Origin: Candidatus Dormiibacterota bacterium
Lineage (GTDB): Bacteria; Chloroflexota; Dormibacteria; CF-121
DNA: 64,000 nt
Direction: 5' to 3'
Assembly: GCA_035544955.1 (NCBI GenBank)
Contig: DASZZN010000037.1
Coordinates: forward strand, 49,870 to 113,869
The position numbers and the translations under genes are program-made. Of the stretch, positions 39,767 through 50,039 are shown in pieces. Position 1 is the first letter of the stretch; each line of letters starts with the position of its first letter. Below the pieces are notes generated by a model. It had not been told where the DNA came from. It searched no databases and saw only the letters and a program-made list of their open reading frames with translations.

Positions 39767-40845
39767 CTCTGGTTCCCGAAGGCGATCGCGAGAATGATGA
39801 TCACGAGCTCGATGCACGTCAGCGACAGCCCGATGATGCCGAGCAGCCGCCCCGTCCTCGCCTTGTCCTCGCCTTGATATTTCTGGGGCTCCGCTCGGAT
39901 TGCTTTCAGCGCGTCGCTGCCAAACACGATGGAGAGGATGCCGGTCGGAATGGCAATCAGTGGCATCCAGCAAAAAATGAGGGCGGTCACGCCCCAGGTC
40001 TGCGCGCTCGATGCATTGCGGTGAACGGGGCGAAGCGGCGTGATTCCTTCGCGCTCCGCGAGCCGGTCGAGCGCCGCCAATGGACCGGAGGCCGCGACGA
40101 CATCCGGCAGCGCGGCGGTGAGGGCCGCTTCCGCGCTCCCCGCCAGAGCCTTTCGCCGCTGCAGCGGAAGCAGCTCCCTGCGGGCCGCATAGGCAACCAC
40201 CAGGCGTCGCAGGGCCGGGTCGAGCGGACGATCGATCGCCCCGGACGGCCCCGCGGACGCCGCCGCCGTGTCCGTGCTGGGTATCGACCAGATGGACGAC
40301 GCGGGCTTGGACTCGGGTGCCGCCGCCGCGGGCGTGCTGGCCAAATCGTAGAGGCTGATGCGTTCCCGGTCGCGGACGACCAGCGTGCCGGCGGCGAAAT
40401 CGCCGAGCCGCTTCGCCCGGCTGTTGCTGAACATGGTGACGATGCCGATCGCGTAGAAGAGCGGGAGGAAGTCGACGATCCGCACCAGGTTACGGATCGC
40501 CGCCTGCCCAACCGTGAGCGGCTCCCCGTGGTCGCCCACTGCGCGCAGGCGCACCGATCGTTTTCCCAGCGTCTGCCCGTTCATCGCGGCTTCGCTGATG
40601 AGGAAGTAGCCCGCGATCAGGACGAACGTCAGGATCAACTCCACCAGCGCAAAGACCTGGGCCGAACCGAAGAGACCGCCGAGCGCACCGGCTCCGATGG
40701 TGATGATGATCTGGATGAACGTAATGATCAGGACGTCGATGAACTGCGCCAGGAAACGGCTGCCGATGCCGGCGATCTCGTACTGGAACGCGACCCGTTC
40801 CGGGGTGGAGACAACCAGGTCGTCCGAGGAATCCGGCGGCTGCAC
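39763..40845 (-). CDS. RDD-family membrane protein with C-terminal DUF4190-like domain
   Basis: Residues 18-160 form the RDD domain: RVAFQYEIAGIGSRFLAQFIDVLII with the R-D (FIDVLI) signature, a second helix pair and RLGDFAAGTLVV. A Pro/Ala-rich cytosolic linker (about 165-270) leads to two more membrane helices with GILSIVFGSDALKAI, a DUF4190-type ending. RDD proteins appear in antiporters and in spore-related loci; here it is divergent from a SpoIIM gene, a well-known pairing next to MoxR/DUF58 operons. Confidence 0.85.
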   Translation of the reverse strand: MQPPDSSDDLVVSTPERVAFQYEIAGIGSRFLAQFIDVLIITFIQIIITIGAGALGGLFGSAQVFALVELILTFVLIAGYFLISEAAMNGQTLGKRSVRLRAVGDHGEPLTVGQAAIRNLVRIVDFLPLFYAIGIVTMFSNSRAKRLGDFAAGTLVVRDRERISLYDLASTPAAAAPESKPASSIWSIPSTDTAAASAGPSGAIDRPLDPALRRLVVAYAARRELLPLQRRKALAGSAEAALTAALPDVVAASGPLAALDRLAEREGITPLRPVHRNASSAQTWGVTALIFCWMPLIAIPTGILSIVFGSDALKAIRAEPQKYQGEDKARTGRLLGIIGLSLTCIELVIIILAIAFGNQS

Positions 40846-40940
40846 GCCTGCAGTCTAGCGCCCAGTTTTGCGACCGGGCGTCGCGATCCTGCTACGGGAG
40901 GGGAGTGAGGTTCGAGGGCGCCGTCCGTCATCATGGATAG

Positions 40941-41927
40941 GTGCGCGCCGATGAGTTCGTGACCCGGCGGCGCCCCGAGTGGGACCGCCTGGAACAGCTG
41001 TTGACGCGGGCGGGGACGAGCCGCATCGGCGGTCTGCTACCCACCGAGGTTCTCTCGCTGGCAGCGCTCTATCGCCGCGCCACCGCGGACCTTGCCCGAG
41101 CCAAGCGCGACTGGCCGACCGAGCCCGTAGCCGGGTATCTGAATGGCCTGGTGGCGCGCGGGCACGCGGCCGTCTACCGCCAGGGCGGCAACCTCGGTGA
41201 GCGGATCGCGGTCTTCTACAAACGGACCCTGCCACAGACCTACCGCGAGGCCGCTCCCTACCTGATCGCCGCGGCGCTCCTGCTGTTCGGTCCGGCCCTG
41301 GTCGCCTTTGTCGCCGTCAGCCTCGACCCAACGCTGGCCTACTCACTGGTCCCGGCACAAATCGTGCAGGGCGTCCATAACCACCAGCTCTGGACCCAGA
41401 TTTCCCCCGACACGCGCGCGCTGATGTCGGGCGTGATCATGACGAACAACATCAACGTCTCGATCCTCGCCTTCGCGTTTGGCGTGCTGCTCGGCCTGCC
41501 GACCATCTACGTGCTGATGACGAACGGGATCCAGCTGGGCGGCCTCCTCGGCCTGACGAACGCCTATGGCATTGCACCCGGCCTGCTCGATTTCATCGTC
41601 GCCCACGGCGTGATCGAGCTATCGGTCGTCGTGGCGGCCGGTGCCAGCGGATTGATGATGGGCTGGGCGATCCTCTCGCCGGGCGCCTACCGCCGCCGCG
41701 ACGCGCTCGTCCTCGCCGCCCGCAAGGCCGTCATCATCCTGGCCGGCCTCGCGCCCTTGCTGATCATCGCCGGCATCATCGAAGGCAACCTCAGCCCGTC
41801 GGATGCGCCGACTGCGGTCAAGGTCGCCGTCGGTCTGTCGACCGGCGCCTTGCTTTACTGGTACCTGCTCTTCACGGGTCGCGCCAGTCGACAGCCACGT
41901 CGACCTAGAGCAGCGCCCGCTCCTTGA
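40941..41927 (+). CDS. SpoIIM-family (stage II sporulation protein M) membrane protein
   Basis: A 328-residue protein with a helical cytosolic N-terminus ([17 protein letters not shown], then [20 protein letters not shown]) and six membrane helices, containing [21 protein letters not shown] and the [24 protein letters not shown] loop that defines the family. SpoIIM acts in envelope remodelling in spore formers, but homologues are widespread in non-sporulating bacteria beside RDD and MoxR genes, as here. The GTG start is preceded by no clear ribosome binding site. The 3' end overlaps the opposing DUF58 gene by 23 bp. Confidence 0.9.
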   Translation: MRADEFVTRRRPEWDRLEQLLTRAGTSRIGGLLPTEVLSLAALYRRATADLARAKRDWPTEPVAGYLNGLVARGHAAVYRQGGNLGERIAVFYKRTLPQTYREAAPYLIAAALLLFGPALVAFVAVSLDPTLAYSLVPAQIVQGVHNHQLWTQISPDTRALMSGVIMTNNINVSILAFAFGVLLGLPTIYVLMTNGIQLGGLLGLTNAYGIAPGLLDFIVAHGVIELSVVVAAGASGLMMGWAILSPGAYRRRDALVLAARKAVIILAGLAPLLIIAGIIEGNLSPSDAPTAVKVAVGLSTGALLYWYLLFTGRASRQPRRPRAAPAP

Positions 41928-43221
41928 GTTCCAGGTAGCGTTCGACCAGCGAGGGGCTGAGCCGGCCGGCCTCGACATCGAGCCCGAGAACGCCGCCCTG
42001 CCGCAGCTGCTCGAAGCTCGCTCGGCGGGCGGCCAGCAGCTCCTCGGCCGCCGCCCACTCGTAGGCGCGAGAAACCCGTTCGATGGGCGCGTAGCGCGCC
42101 GCCAGCACCTCGGGGTCGGACATGGCCACGACCATCACCAGGTGGCGCCGGCTCAAGCGGATGGCGTGGGCGACCAGGTCACGCGAGGCCTCCGGGTCGA
42201 GCACGTCGGTGAGGACGACCACCAGCGAGCGACGGCTGACCCGCAATGCCAGCTGCGCGAAGGCCTCAGCGAAGTCGGGCTCCGCGTACTCAGCCTTCAC
42301 GTCATAGAGCACCTTATTGAGCTGCGTCACCTGGGCGGGACCGCGCTGCGGCGCGACGAAGCGGCGCACGCCGTCGCTGAAGGTGAGCATGCCGACCTTG
42401 TCGCCCTGGCTCTGCGCCACCCAGGCCAGCAGCAGGGCGGCGTTGACGGCGTGATCCAGCTTGGTCAGGTATCCGGCCGGGGCGGTCATCAACCGTCCGC
42501 AGTCGATCGCGATGATCGCCTGCTGGCCGCGCTCGGCTTCGACTTCCATCACGACCGGGCTGTCGCGCCGCGCCGTCGCCTTCCAGTTGATGCGCCGGAC
42601 GTCATCGCCGGCGAGATAGTCGCGCAACCCCGCGAATGCCGTGGTCGCCCCCGGCGGGCGGGCTCGTCTGAGTCCCATCATGATCCGCATGCCGCGGCGC
42701 AGCATCAGCTCGTAGCGCTTGATGGCAAGCACGTCGGGATAGACGGCAGCCGGCTCGTCGGCCTTGATGCGTACCTGCCGGACAAGCCAGCCTCCGCGTC
42801 GCCAGCAGCGGAGGTCAACCGGTCCGAACGCGTAGCGGCCGCGGTGCGGCGGCTGCACCGTGTACTCGACGCCCAGCAAGCCCTCCCGGTCGAAGGTCCC
42901 GGTCAGGGTCCGGCGATCCGGCTGGAGGTCCGCGGGCACGTGGTCGGCGACCTCCGCGGGAAGACCGGCCGCCTCGGAGTGGGCGACCAGCAGCTGCACC
43001 GACTGCACTTCGCCCAGCGAAAACGGTTGGGGCAGGACGCGGCTCGCCATGAACCCGGACTTTTTCGGCAGCCGCGCCGCGTCGGCGATGGCGAATCCCA
43101 GCAACGCCGCATAGTAGCCAAGAAACGCGATGAGAAATACCGGATGCACGATGATCAGCAAGATCGGGACCGTCCCCAGCAAGAGGGCGATAAGCAGGCG
43201 CGGCTGCGGTACCAGTGTCAC
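41905..43221 (-). CDS. DUF58 domain protein (VWA-like)
   Basis: Two N-terminal membrane helices ([34 protein letters not shown]), a beta-rich middle, and a DUF58 module with [20 protein letters not shown] followed by a VWA-like domain with an altered MIDAS ([20 protein letters not shown]). DUF58 proteins work with MoxR ATPases in assembling or loading envelope complexes. This is the last gene of a five-gene minus-strand operon, 8 bp after moxR. 438 residues. Confidence 0.9.
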   Translation of the reverse strand: MTLVPQPRLLIALLLGTVPILLIIVHPVFLIAFLGYYAALLGFAIADAARLPKKSGFMASRVLPQPFSLGEVQSVQLLVAHSEAAGLPAEVADHVPADLQPDRRTLTGTFDREGLLGVEYTVQPPHRGRYAFGPVDLRCWRRGGWLVRQVRIKADEPAAVYPDVLAIKRYELMLRRGMRIMMGLRRARPPGATTAFAGLRDYLAGDDVRRINWKATARRDSPVVMEVEAERGQQAIIAIDCGRLMTAPAGYLTKLDHAVNAALLLAWVAQSQGDKVGMLTFSDGVRRFVAPQRGPAQVTQLNKVLYDVKAEYAEPDFAEAFAQLALRVSRRSLVVVLTDVLDPEASRDLVAHAIRLSRRHLVMVVAMSDPEVLAARYAPIERVSRAYEWAAAEELLAARRASFEQLRQGGVLGLDVEAGRLSPSLVERYLELKERALL

Positions 43222-43228
43222 GGGCGAC

Positions 43229-44172
<944 letters not shown>

Positions 44173-44176
<4 letters not shown>

Positions 44177-45312
44177 GCGGACTCCTTCTGATTCTCGACG
44201 GTAGACACTGGATAGGCTAGGTCGTGCAGCCGCCGGGCCATGTCCAGCACCGCGGCCTCTGAGGCCACGGCCGACGGAAGCTCGGCCTCGGCCCGAGATA
44301 ACTCGCTCGCGGCAGCGGGTGAGCGTTGCGCAATAGTTTCCAGGACCTGCGACGATGGCGTCGCACTGCCGACGCCGACGCGCTCCGCGACGGAACGGCG
44401 AGTCGCGGTGAGCAAGGTCTCCAACGTGACCCGACGAGCCCCGGTCCGATGCAGCAAGCTGCCGACCGCGGCCGCGTACTCGGCGCTGGAGCGATCCGCG
44501 GCCTGGCGCAGCGGAATGGGCGGCCCGAAGGCACGGCCACGCAGGGCAACGCCCGCCATGATGATGAGCACCGCCAGCGCGAGCGCGGCGCCCCAGGGCG
44601 TCAACACCCAGGCGGTCGCCGTCGGCACGCTGCCGGCGATCTGCCCGTGGTGAAACTCGTCGAAGAGCACGCGCCCGCCGTTGGGTGTCAGTGCGATCAG
44701 GTCGGCGGCAAAACGACCGTTGTCGGCCAACCGTAGGTAGCCATTGCAGAGCACGAGCGGATCCGACATCGCAATCAGCTGCCCGGACCCAACGGCGGTG
44801 CGGACGGCCAGCACGTCACCTTTCGCGTTTCGGAGCAACGGTACCTGTGACGCCGACGGCTTGAAAGCCATGGCCGAGGAGGCGCCCGACAGCGTACTGA
44901 CGCCGCCGAAGATGGGCGCCGCGGCGTGGGCGGCGCCATCGACGCTCCCGTTCAACAGATTGAGGTTGAACTGGGTGTCGAGGTCAGGATCGCGTGCTTC
45001 GGTCGCATAGACGACGACGTTGCCGGCTCTCAGCCAGGTGTCCACCTGTTGAGCCTCGCCGCTGCTGAAACCGGTCGTCGGCCTGAAGATGAACATCAGG
45101 GCGGGCGCGGAAGGAAGGTTGTAGTCGCCTTCGACGGACCCTGTGCCATAGCCGAGGGCCTCCGCATAGAGGCGCAGCGCCGACGTCCCGTTGCCGGCGT
45201 CACTGGCCGAGCTGTGCCCGGGTGAGTCGCCCGTGGCGGTGCCCCGCAGCAGCACGACGATCGCGATCAGAGCGATCACGGTGCCAAACAGGATCCAGCG
45301 GCGGCGGCTCAC
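44173..45312 (-). CDS. DUF4350 membrane protein
   Basis: From the GTG at 45312, which overlaps the preceding stop, the product has a membrane helix (WILFGTVIALIAIVVLL), an extracytoplasmic DUF4350 domain (GNGTSALRLYAEALGYGTGSV, then MFIFRPTTGFSSGEA...LRAGNVVVYATEARDP), the marker LFDEFHHGQ, a second membrane helix (WGAALALAVLIIMAGVAL) and a cytosolic tail with LLHRTGARRVTLETLL. DUF4350 is the standard partner of MoxR/DUF58/DUF4129. It resembles a glutamine-amidotransferase-like sensor fold. Longer upstream frames are antisense artefacts of the next gene. Confidence 0.88.
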
Positions 45313-46217
45313 GCGGCGGTCCGCCGGTATCGCTGTGCCGCCTCGAGGGCCTGCGCATACATCGGCCGATCGGGTGGGCGATGGCCATAGCTGGCTTCCT
45401 CGAACGAGCGCAGCAGCGGCCGTAGCAGCTCCGGTTGCTCGGTCCGTTGAAACAGCTCGCGGACGGTGTACGGGCTGCGGTCCCAGGCGCGCTCGCCGCT
45501 GATCCGGACCGTAACCCCTCCAGCTAGCGCCTGAATCGCGCCAAGGAAGTCGCCGGCCGCTGCCAACCGGTCGGCCTCGGCGAAGAAATCGAAGGATGGC
45601 CGGACGGCCGATGGCGTCCACCGCGGGACGGCGTCGCGCCCGCCGCGGCCCAAGGCGCTCCGAATCGGCCAGATGATGATGCCCAGGATGACCAGCGCGG
45701 CGAATCCCAACCAGAACCAGATCGGGATGTTGAGATGCAGGTTGTTGACGCCCAGCCAGCGAAGGAAATTCCCAATCGCCGTGGTCACCCCTCTGAGGAT
45801 CCGCTCGAGTAGAGACGGTCCAGATGCCAGGCCCACGTAGCGCGGCATCGAGAGGACCGTGTTCAGCTGCTGGCTCGCGCGCTGGGGGTCGGGTGCATCG
45901 ACGCGTGCCTGGAGCGCGGTGTACAACGCCTGCAGCCGCTGGTCGGCGTCGCTGAGGTTGGGTGGTTGCGCACCCAGGTCGTACAGAATTTCCGGCTGGC
46001 TCGGTCCGGGCGCGGTCGCAAGGACCTGGAGCGCCTGGAGGATCGACGGTGTGTCACCGCGCTCGGCGAACTGTACGAGCGTCAGCGCGCGGTGGATGGC
46101 GTTCGTGTAGTCATCGGCCTGGGTCGCCGATGCCGGGATCGCGGTTGCCAGCGCGAGGATGAGTGCCGCCAGCAGCGGCCCCCCGCGCGCAAGCGAGCAG
46201 CTGCTACGCGGGAGCAG
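45309..46217 (-). CDS. DUF4129 membrane protein (start uncertain)
   Basis: A signal-like hydrophobic segment (GGPLLAALILALATAIPASA), a helical extracytoplasmic part, a membrane helix (IPIWFWLGFAALVILGIIIWP) and the cytosolic DUF4129 domain (FFAEADRLAAAGDFLGAIQAL, then SPYTVRELFQR and FEEASYGHRPPD) are present. No ATG, GTG or TTG exists near the signal; a CTG at 46217 would give a sensible N-terminus (LLPRSSCSLARGG), while the next standard start at 46331 would add 38 unlikely residues overlapping the upstream gene. It belongs to the MoxR operon. Confidence 0.85.
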   Translation of the reverse strand: MLPRSSCSLARGGPLLAALILALATAIPASATQADDYTNAIHRALTLVQFAERGDTPSILQALQVLATAPGPSQPEILYDLGAQPPNLSDADQRLQALYTALQARVDAPDPQRASQQLNTVLSMPRYVGLASGPSLLERILRGVTTAIGNFLRWLGVNNLHLNIPIWFWLGFAALVILGIIIWPIRSALGRGGRDAVPRWTPSAVRPSFDFFAEADRLAAAGDFLGAIQALAGGVTVRISGERAWDRSPYTVRELFQRTEQPELLRPLLRSFEEASYGHRPPDRPMYAQALEAAQRYRRTAA

Positions 46218-47103
46218 GGCCCGGGGAGGTTTGCTGCGCGAGTTGGTCCAGGTCGAGGCCTTCTTTGCGAACCCGGAGATCGAAGTAGAGCAAGACGACG
46301 GCGATCGTCGTGATGGGAGAAACCAGCGCACTCAACAGCGTCGAGCCAACCTGGGCGAGCGCGGCCTGAAAGTCGCCAGTGGTGAAGATGGCCGCGATCA
46401 GGCCGAACATGATCAAGAGCGCGTACGAAATAATGGTCTGCAGGATCGCGACGATCAGCAGAATGCCGAACGTCCGCCACCATTGCCCCTTGACGAGGTT
46501 CCAGCTCCGTCCCAGACCACGGATCGGACCCATGTCCTCGGCCATCATCGCCGCCACCGTAAGCGACCAGCGCACCAGAAAGTAGACTGCGGCGCAAAAC
46601 ACCGCGAGCCCAGGCAGGATGAGCAGCACAAGTCCGATGAGCTCGGCAATGAGCCAGACCACGCCGAAGACAAACAACAGCCCGACGAGACCGAGAAGGG
46701 GCCAGTAGCGGGCCAGGGTCTCCCGCAGAACCACTCCGATCGTCGCCGGCCGGCCCAGGGCAACGTCAGTGACCGCGCGATAGACCGCGCCCAAACTGAA
46801 GGGCAGCAGGATAAGGGCGCCCAGTGCGCCGAGCAAGAGGGTCCCGAGAAGATTCGAGAACTCCTGGCTGTTGAAGGCGACCGTCGAGGTCCCGGTGGCC
46901 GTAAAGAGATTGGTGTACGAGGTGGAGTTCAGCCGGTAGACACCGGTAGCAAGCGACCACACCAGCCCGGGTAGGGCCACGAGTAGGGCCACGCCCACGA
47001 TGAGCGAGAAGTGCCGCCGGTAGAGTCGGAACAGCTCATCGAGCAGCTCCGACAGCGCCATCGGCCGGAAACGGATTGGCGCAGGGGTGGATTCCACGGC
47101 CAC
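46204..47103 (-). CDS. Polytopic membrane protein, glycerophosphodiester phosphodiesterase membrane-domain-like
   Basis: A 299-residue protein with six long hydrophobic helices, starting FRPMALSELLDELFRLYRRHF, a pattern of the GdpP-like/DUF7847 membrane domains that occur without the catalytic part. RGLGRSWNLVKGQWWRTFGI is the conserved loop of this class. Function unknown; in this operon position it is often the first gene before DUF4129, suggesting a role in envelope homeostasis. GTG start. Confidence 0.75.
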   Translation of the reverse strand: MAVESTPAPIRFRPMALSELLDELFRLYRRHFSLIVGVALLVALPGLVWSLATGVYRLNSTSYTNLFTATGTSTVAFNSQEFSNLLGTLLLGALGALILLPFSLGAVYRAVTDVALGRPATIGVVLRETLARYWPLLGLVGLLFVFGVVWLIAELIGLVLLILPGLAVFCAAVYFLVRWSLTVAAMMAEDMGPIRGLGRSWNLVKGQWWRTFGILLIVAILQTIISYALLIMFGLIAAIFTTGDFQAALAQVGSTLLSALVSPITTIAVVLLYFDLRVRKEGLDLDQLAQQTSPGPAPA

Positions 47104-47144
47104 ATCATGCCGGAAAGCCGCGGCTGGTGTCTACTTGCTTGCGC

Positions 47145-47363
47145 TCAGTTCGAACAGGCGCAACTGCCGCCGCACGCACAACCACCCGAGGTCGACCCGC
47201 TCGACGCCTCGCTGGTGCCCACCACCGCGAAGGTGGAGAACATGGCCTTGGTGTTGGTGCTCTCGCACTCCGGGCATACCTGGCGATCGTCACGGCTGGC
47301 GTAACCGCCGAAGACGTCAAACGTGTGGCGACAGGCCAGGCAGGAGAACTCGTAGATCGGCAC
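47145..47363 (-). CDS. FmdB-family zinc ribbon protein
   Basis: A 72-residue putative regulatory protein: PIYEFSCLACRHTFDV and QVCPECES supply the four cysteines of the FmdB zinc ribbon, with a Gly/Ser/Cys-rich tail ending CACGGSCACSN that adds five cysteines. The family is named for a regulatory protein of formamide metabolism, but its role is not established. GTG start; its -10-like hexamer overlaps that of rsmG on the other strand. Confidence 0.92.
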   Translation of the reverse strand: MPIYEFSCLACRHTFDVFGGYASRDDRQVCPECESTNTKAMFSTFAVVGTSEASSGSTSGGCACGGSCACSN

Positions 47364-47368
47364 GTCAA

Positions 47369-47374
47369 TATTGT
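47369..47374 (+). promoter_or_regulatory. -10-like TATTGT for rsmG
   Basis: Lies 6 nt before GTG 47381. It shares five bases with the fmdB hexamer on the opposite strand inside the palindrome CAATATTG. Confidence 0.6.
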
Positions 47375-47375
47375 A
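47370..47375 (-). promoter_or_regulatory. -10-like TACAAT for the FmdB gene
   Basis: On the minus strand TACAAT lies 6 nt before the GTG at 47363. The two divergent start codons are only 17 nt apart, so both transcripts must be leaderless or initiate inside each other's gene. Confidence 0.6.
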
Positions 47376-47380
47376 AGGTG

Positions 47381-48010
47381 GTGCGCCCCAAAGTTCAGCA
47401 CTACGCCCAACTGTTGCTCGAGTGGAACCGGAGCATCAACCTCACCGGGGCGCGGACGCTCGACCAAGTCGAGGCGCTGATTGCCGACGCCGGCGCCCTG
47501 GCCGGGGCGTCGTGGACCGGCATCACCAGGGTGATCGACATCGGCAGCGGCGGGGGGCTGCCGGCCGTCCCTCTGGCAATCGCCATGCCGCAGGTGCAGT
47601 TCACCTTGCTCGAGGCGAACGCCCGCAAGTGCGCCTTCCTCGAGCACGTAGCCGCCACGCTGGGACTGTCGAACGTGGTGGTTGCCCCCGGGCGGGCGGA
47701 GGAACTCGGCCACCTGCCGGCGCTTCGAGAGCAATTCGATCGGGCGATCTCACGGGCGGCGGCTCGTCCGCAGGTGCTGCTGGAGCTTGCCCTCCCCTTC
47801 GTTAGAACCGGTGGAGATCTTGTTGCCCAGGTCAGCCCCCTCGACCCGGTCGTGCTCGAACCCGCTTCCCGCCTGCTGGGCGGGGGGACGCCGCACCTCG
47901 AGCTCGCGGACGCCAGTGGCCGCGTCCTCATGGTGGTGCCAAAGCTCGCCTCCACGCCATCTCGTTTTCCGCGAAGGACCGGACTGCCCGGACGCAAGCC
48001 GCTCGCGTAA
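47381..48010 (+). CDS. rsmG: 16S rRNA (guanine527-N7)-methyltransferase RsmG
   Basis: RsmG methylates G527 of 16S rRNA with SAM. The 209-residue protein shows LLLEWNRSINLTGARTLDQ, motif I VIDIGSGGGLPAVPLAIAMP, FTLLEANARKCAFLEHVAA, and the DRAISRAAARP segment. GTG 47381 (or 47378, three bases earlier) is chosen from the -10 spacing; a longer upstream frame is antisense to fmdB. rsmG usually neighbours gidA, parA/B or the origin region in bacteria, which is not the case here. Confidence 0.92.
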   Translation: MRPKVQHYAQLLLEWNRSINLTGARTLDQVEALIADAGALAGASWTGITRVIDIGSGGGLPAVPLAIAMPQVQFTLLEANARKCAFLEHVAATLGLSNVVVAPGRAEELGHLPALREQFDRAISRAAARPQVLLELALPFVRTGGDLVAQVSPLDPVVLEPASRLLGGGTPHLELADASGRVLMVVPKLASTPSRFPRRTGLPGRKPLA

Positions 48011-48034
48011 CGCCTCGTGGTTGGGCGGCGTTGC

Positions 48035-48907
48035 ATGAGCATGAGGTCGGCTCTCCGCCTAATTCCCCTGATGGCAATCGGCGCCGTGGCGGCCTTCCTG
48101 CTGGCTGGGCCGCTGGCGTCTCTCTACAAGACCCACGCCGTGGCGAGCCGACCTCAACCATCCACCTCGCCCACCATCGATCCGCACGCCTCGCCGACGT
48201 CATGTCCGGCGTCGCTGCCGATACCAGGCCACGACTTTACGGTCATCGCCGGCCCGGTGCCAGCGCTGCCAACGCCCATCTGGGTCAACGATCCGCTCGG
48301 AGTCAACCTCCGCAGTGCACCCTCAGCTGCCAGCGCGTTGGTGGTGACGCTAGTCCAGGGGACTCAAGGGAACGCTGACGGCCGCGCTACAGATGCCTCC
48401 GGCAAGATCTGGTTCCATGTGACCACCGGAAACCGGTCGGGTTGGCTGCGCTCAGACTTTGTCGTCACGAATGCCATTCACCCGGCAAGCGGCGCCGGCT
48501 GGTCTCTGATGCTGCCCCAGGACTACCAGTTCGGCAACGGCAGCGATCCAGCCGTGAGCTCGGCAGCGAAGGCTGGTGACCCGCTCCCGTTTCTAGTTGT
48601 GCAAACCACTACGGCGTCGACTCTGACCGTCCAGCTTCCCGCCGCACTGCGGCCAGACATTGCACCCGTCGGCGATCAGGCGAAAACGATCCAGGTTTGG
48701 AACTACACGGTTGTCAAGCACACCTCGAGGGTAGCCCTAGACACCTGCAAGGTCGTCTCGGCCTGGGCCCGCCCTGACCAAGGGTGGCCGATCATGACCA
48801 CGATCTTCGTCCACGCGCCACAGCGCAACTACCAGTTCACCTTCTTCACGAGTGCCCGCGACGACCTTGCTGTCGACCAGGTGCTCAACAGCATCGCATT
48901 AAGCTGA
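48035..48907 (+). CDS. Secreted SH3-domain protein, paralogue of 30790
   Basis: A membrane anchor (LRLIPLMAIGAVAAFLLAGPL), a Pro/Ser/Thr linker, one SH3 domain (WVNDPLGVNLRSAPSAASALVV to WFHVTTGNRSGWLRSDFVV), and a C-terminal beta-rich domain containing WSLMLPQDYQFGNG and NYQFTFFTSARDDLAVDQVL. The corresponding segments in the other copy are IWLPVGYQFQSV and YYNLLFLLDDPSSSLVAQLL, so the C-terminal domain is shared too. Envelope location and peptidoglycan interaction are likely, the role is unknown. It is followed by a methyltransferase gene after 4 bp. Confidence 0.8.
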   Translation: MSMRSALRLIPLMAIGAVAAFLLAGPLASLYKTHAVASRPQPSTSPTIDPHASPTSCPASLPIPGHDFTVIAGPVPALPTPIWVNDPLGVNLRSAPSAASALVVTLVQGTQGNADGRATDASGKIWFHVTTGNRSGWLRSDFVVTNAIHPASGAGWSLMLPQDYQFGNGSDPAVSSAAKAGDPLPFLVVQTTTASTLTVQLPAALRPDIAPVGDQAKTIQVWNYTVVKHTSRVALDTCKVVSAWARPDQGWPIMTTIFVHAPQRNYQFTFFTSARDDLAVDQVLNSIALS

Positions 48908-48911
48908 CCGT

Positions 48912-49664
48912 GTGAGCAGCGGGACCCGCTGGGAGAAAGCCGCCGAGGCGTACGCCACCGGCGAACACAAGTCAGGGCGCGAGCTGCAGCTGGTGGTCGA
49001 GTTCGCCGCGCCCACGGGAACAGAACGGGTGCTCGACATCGGCACGGGGGCCGGCCACACAGCTCTCGCCCTTGCACCGCGCGTGTCGAAGGTCGTCCTC
49101 ACCGACCCGGTCCCAACGATGCTGGCAACCGCGGAACGCCTCTTTACGGTCGCCGGTGTTCGGAACGCGGAGTTCGTCGAGGCGGTTGCCGAGCGGTTGC
49201 CCTTCCCGGACGCGAGCTTCGACATCGTTAGCACGAGGCTGGCCGCGCATCACTTCGATGATGTGCCGCTCGCGATGCGTGAGGTGGCGCGCGTCCTGCG
49301 GCCGGGCGGCGTCTTCATCTTCATCGATAGCCTCGCGCCCGACGACTCGGAGAGCGCCGCCTACCAGGATGAGGTCGAAAGGCTGCGCGATCCAACTCAC
49401 CGGCACATCTACACCCAGCGGGAATGGATCGCGTTTTGCGAAGAGGCCGGCCTTCGCGTCCAGAAAACGGAAGTGGTGCGTAAGGCCCATCCGTTCGAGC
49501 CCTGGCTCGAGCGCGGCGGCGAGGACGACGCGACGCAGGAGCGAGTGCGCACCCGTTTCCTTGACGCTCCAGCTTCCGCCGTCCGCGACCTCCAAATCGT
49601 GGTAACTGACGGCAAGGTGGAGTCGTTTACCGACCGCAAGCTGGTGCTCGCGGCGCGGCGGTGA
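48912..49664 (+). CDS. Class I SAM-dependent methyltransferase
   Basis: A 250-residue methyltransferase of the UbiE/MenG type: motif I VLDIGTGAGHTALALAP, motif post I VVLTDPVPTMLATAERL, LPFPDASFDIVSTRLAAHHF and REVARVLRPGGVFIFIDSLAP. Substrates of this group are quinone precursors, small molecules or lipids; the enzyme cannot be named further. A GTG start (48912) lies 4 bp after the SH3 gene. It is coupled to the Imm74-like gene by a 4-bp overlap. Confidence 0.88.
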   Translation: MSSGTRWEKAAEAYATGEHKSGRELQLVVEFAAPTGTERVLDIGTGAGHTALALAPRVSKVVLTDPVPTMLATAERLFTVAGVRNAEFVEAVAERLPFPDASFDIVSTRLAAHHFDDVPLAMREVARVLRPGGVFIFIDSLAPDDSESAAYQDEVERLRDPTHRHIYTQREWIAFCEEAGLRVQKTEVVRKAHPFEPWLERGGEDDATQERVRTRFLDAPASAVRDLQIVVTDGKVESFTDRKLVLAARR

Positions 49665-49945
49665 CCTTTGCACCTCCGCGTCCGAATCTGATCGAGAGCG
49701 ATTCAGGCTTCTCAGTGGAGGTGCTGGGTCGGACCGGGATGCGCTACGTCGAGGGCGATCGATCAATGTTCGTTGACTCCGAAGTCCTGGCCAAGCCCGG
49801 CGCGATAGCTCTCTGGCGCGAAAGCATAAAGCGATGGGACCCTCCGCACGACGCGGAGGCGGTTGGGCCAGTGGATCGCAGCCGGATTATCGCGAATATT
49901 CAGCGGGCATTCGAATCCCAAGGGCACGAACTCCAGGTCATCTAA
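49661..49945 (+). CDS. Imm74-like immunity protein (94 aa)
   Basis: A 94-residue protein with the Imm74 pattern: GFSVEVLGRTGMRYVEGDRSMFVDSEVLAKPGAIALWRESIKRW, cut in positions 18-61, then DRSRIIANIQRAFESQGHELQVI at the end. Imm74 proteins protect against polymorphic toxins, but no toxin or polymorphic-toxin secretion gene is nearby; the gene is coupled to a methyltransferase gene instead. This is either an orphan immunity gene or a homologue with another role. GTG start overlapping the preceding stop. Confidence 0.75.
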   Translation: MTFAPPRPNLIESDSGFSVEVLGRTGMRYVEGDRSMFVDSEVLAKPGAIALWRESIKRWDPPHDAEAVGPVDRSRIIANIQRAFESQGHELQVI

Positions 49946-50039
49946 TCCTCGATTCGGCCCTCTCGCAAAGTGACGACCGCGGCCGGCACCTCTATGCCGG
50001 TCGCGGTCTTGCCTGAGAGCTCGATGCTGGCGCGAAATT

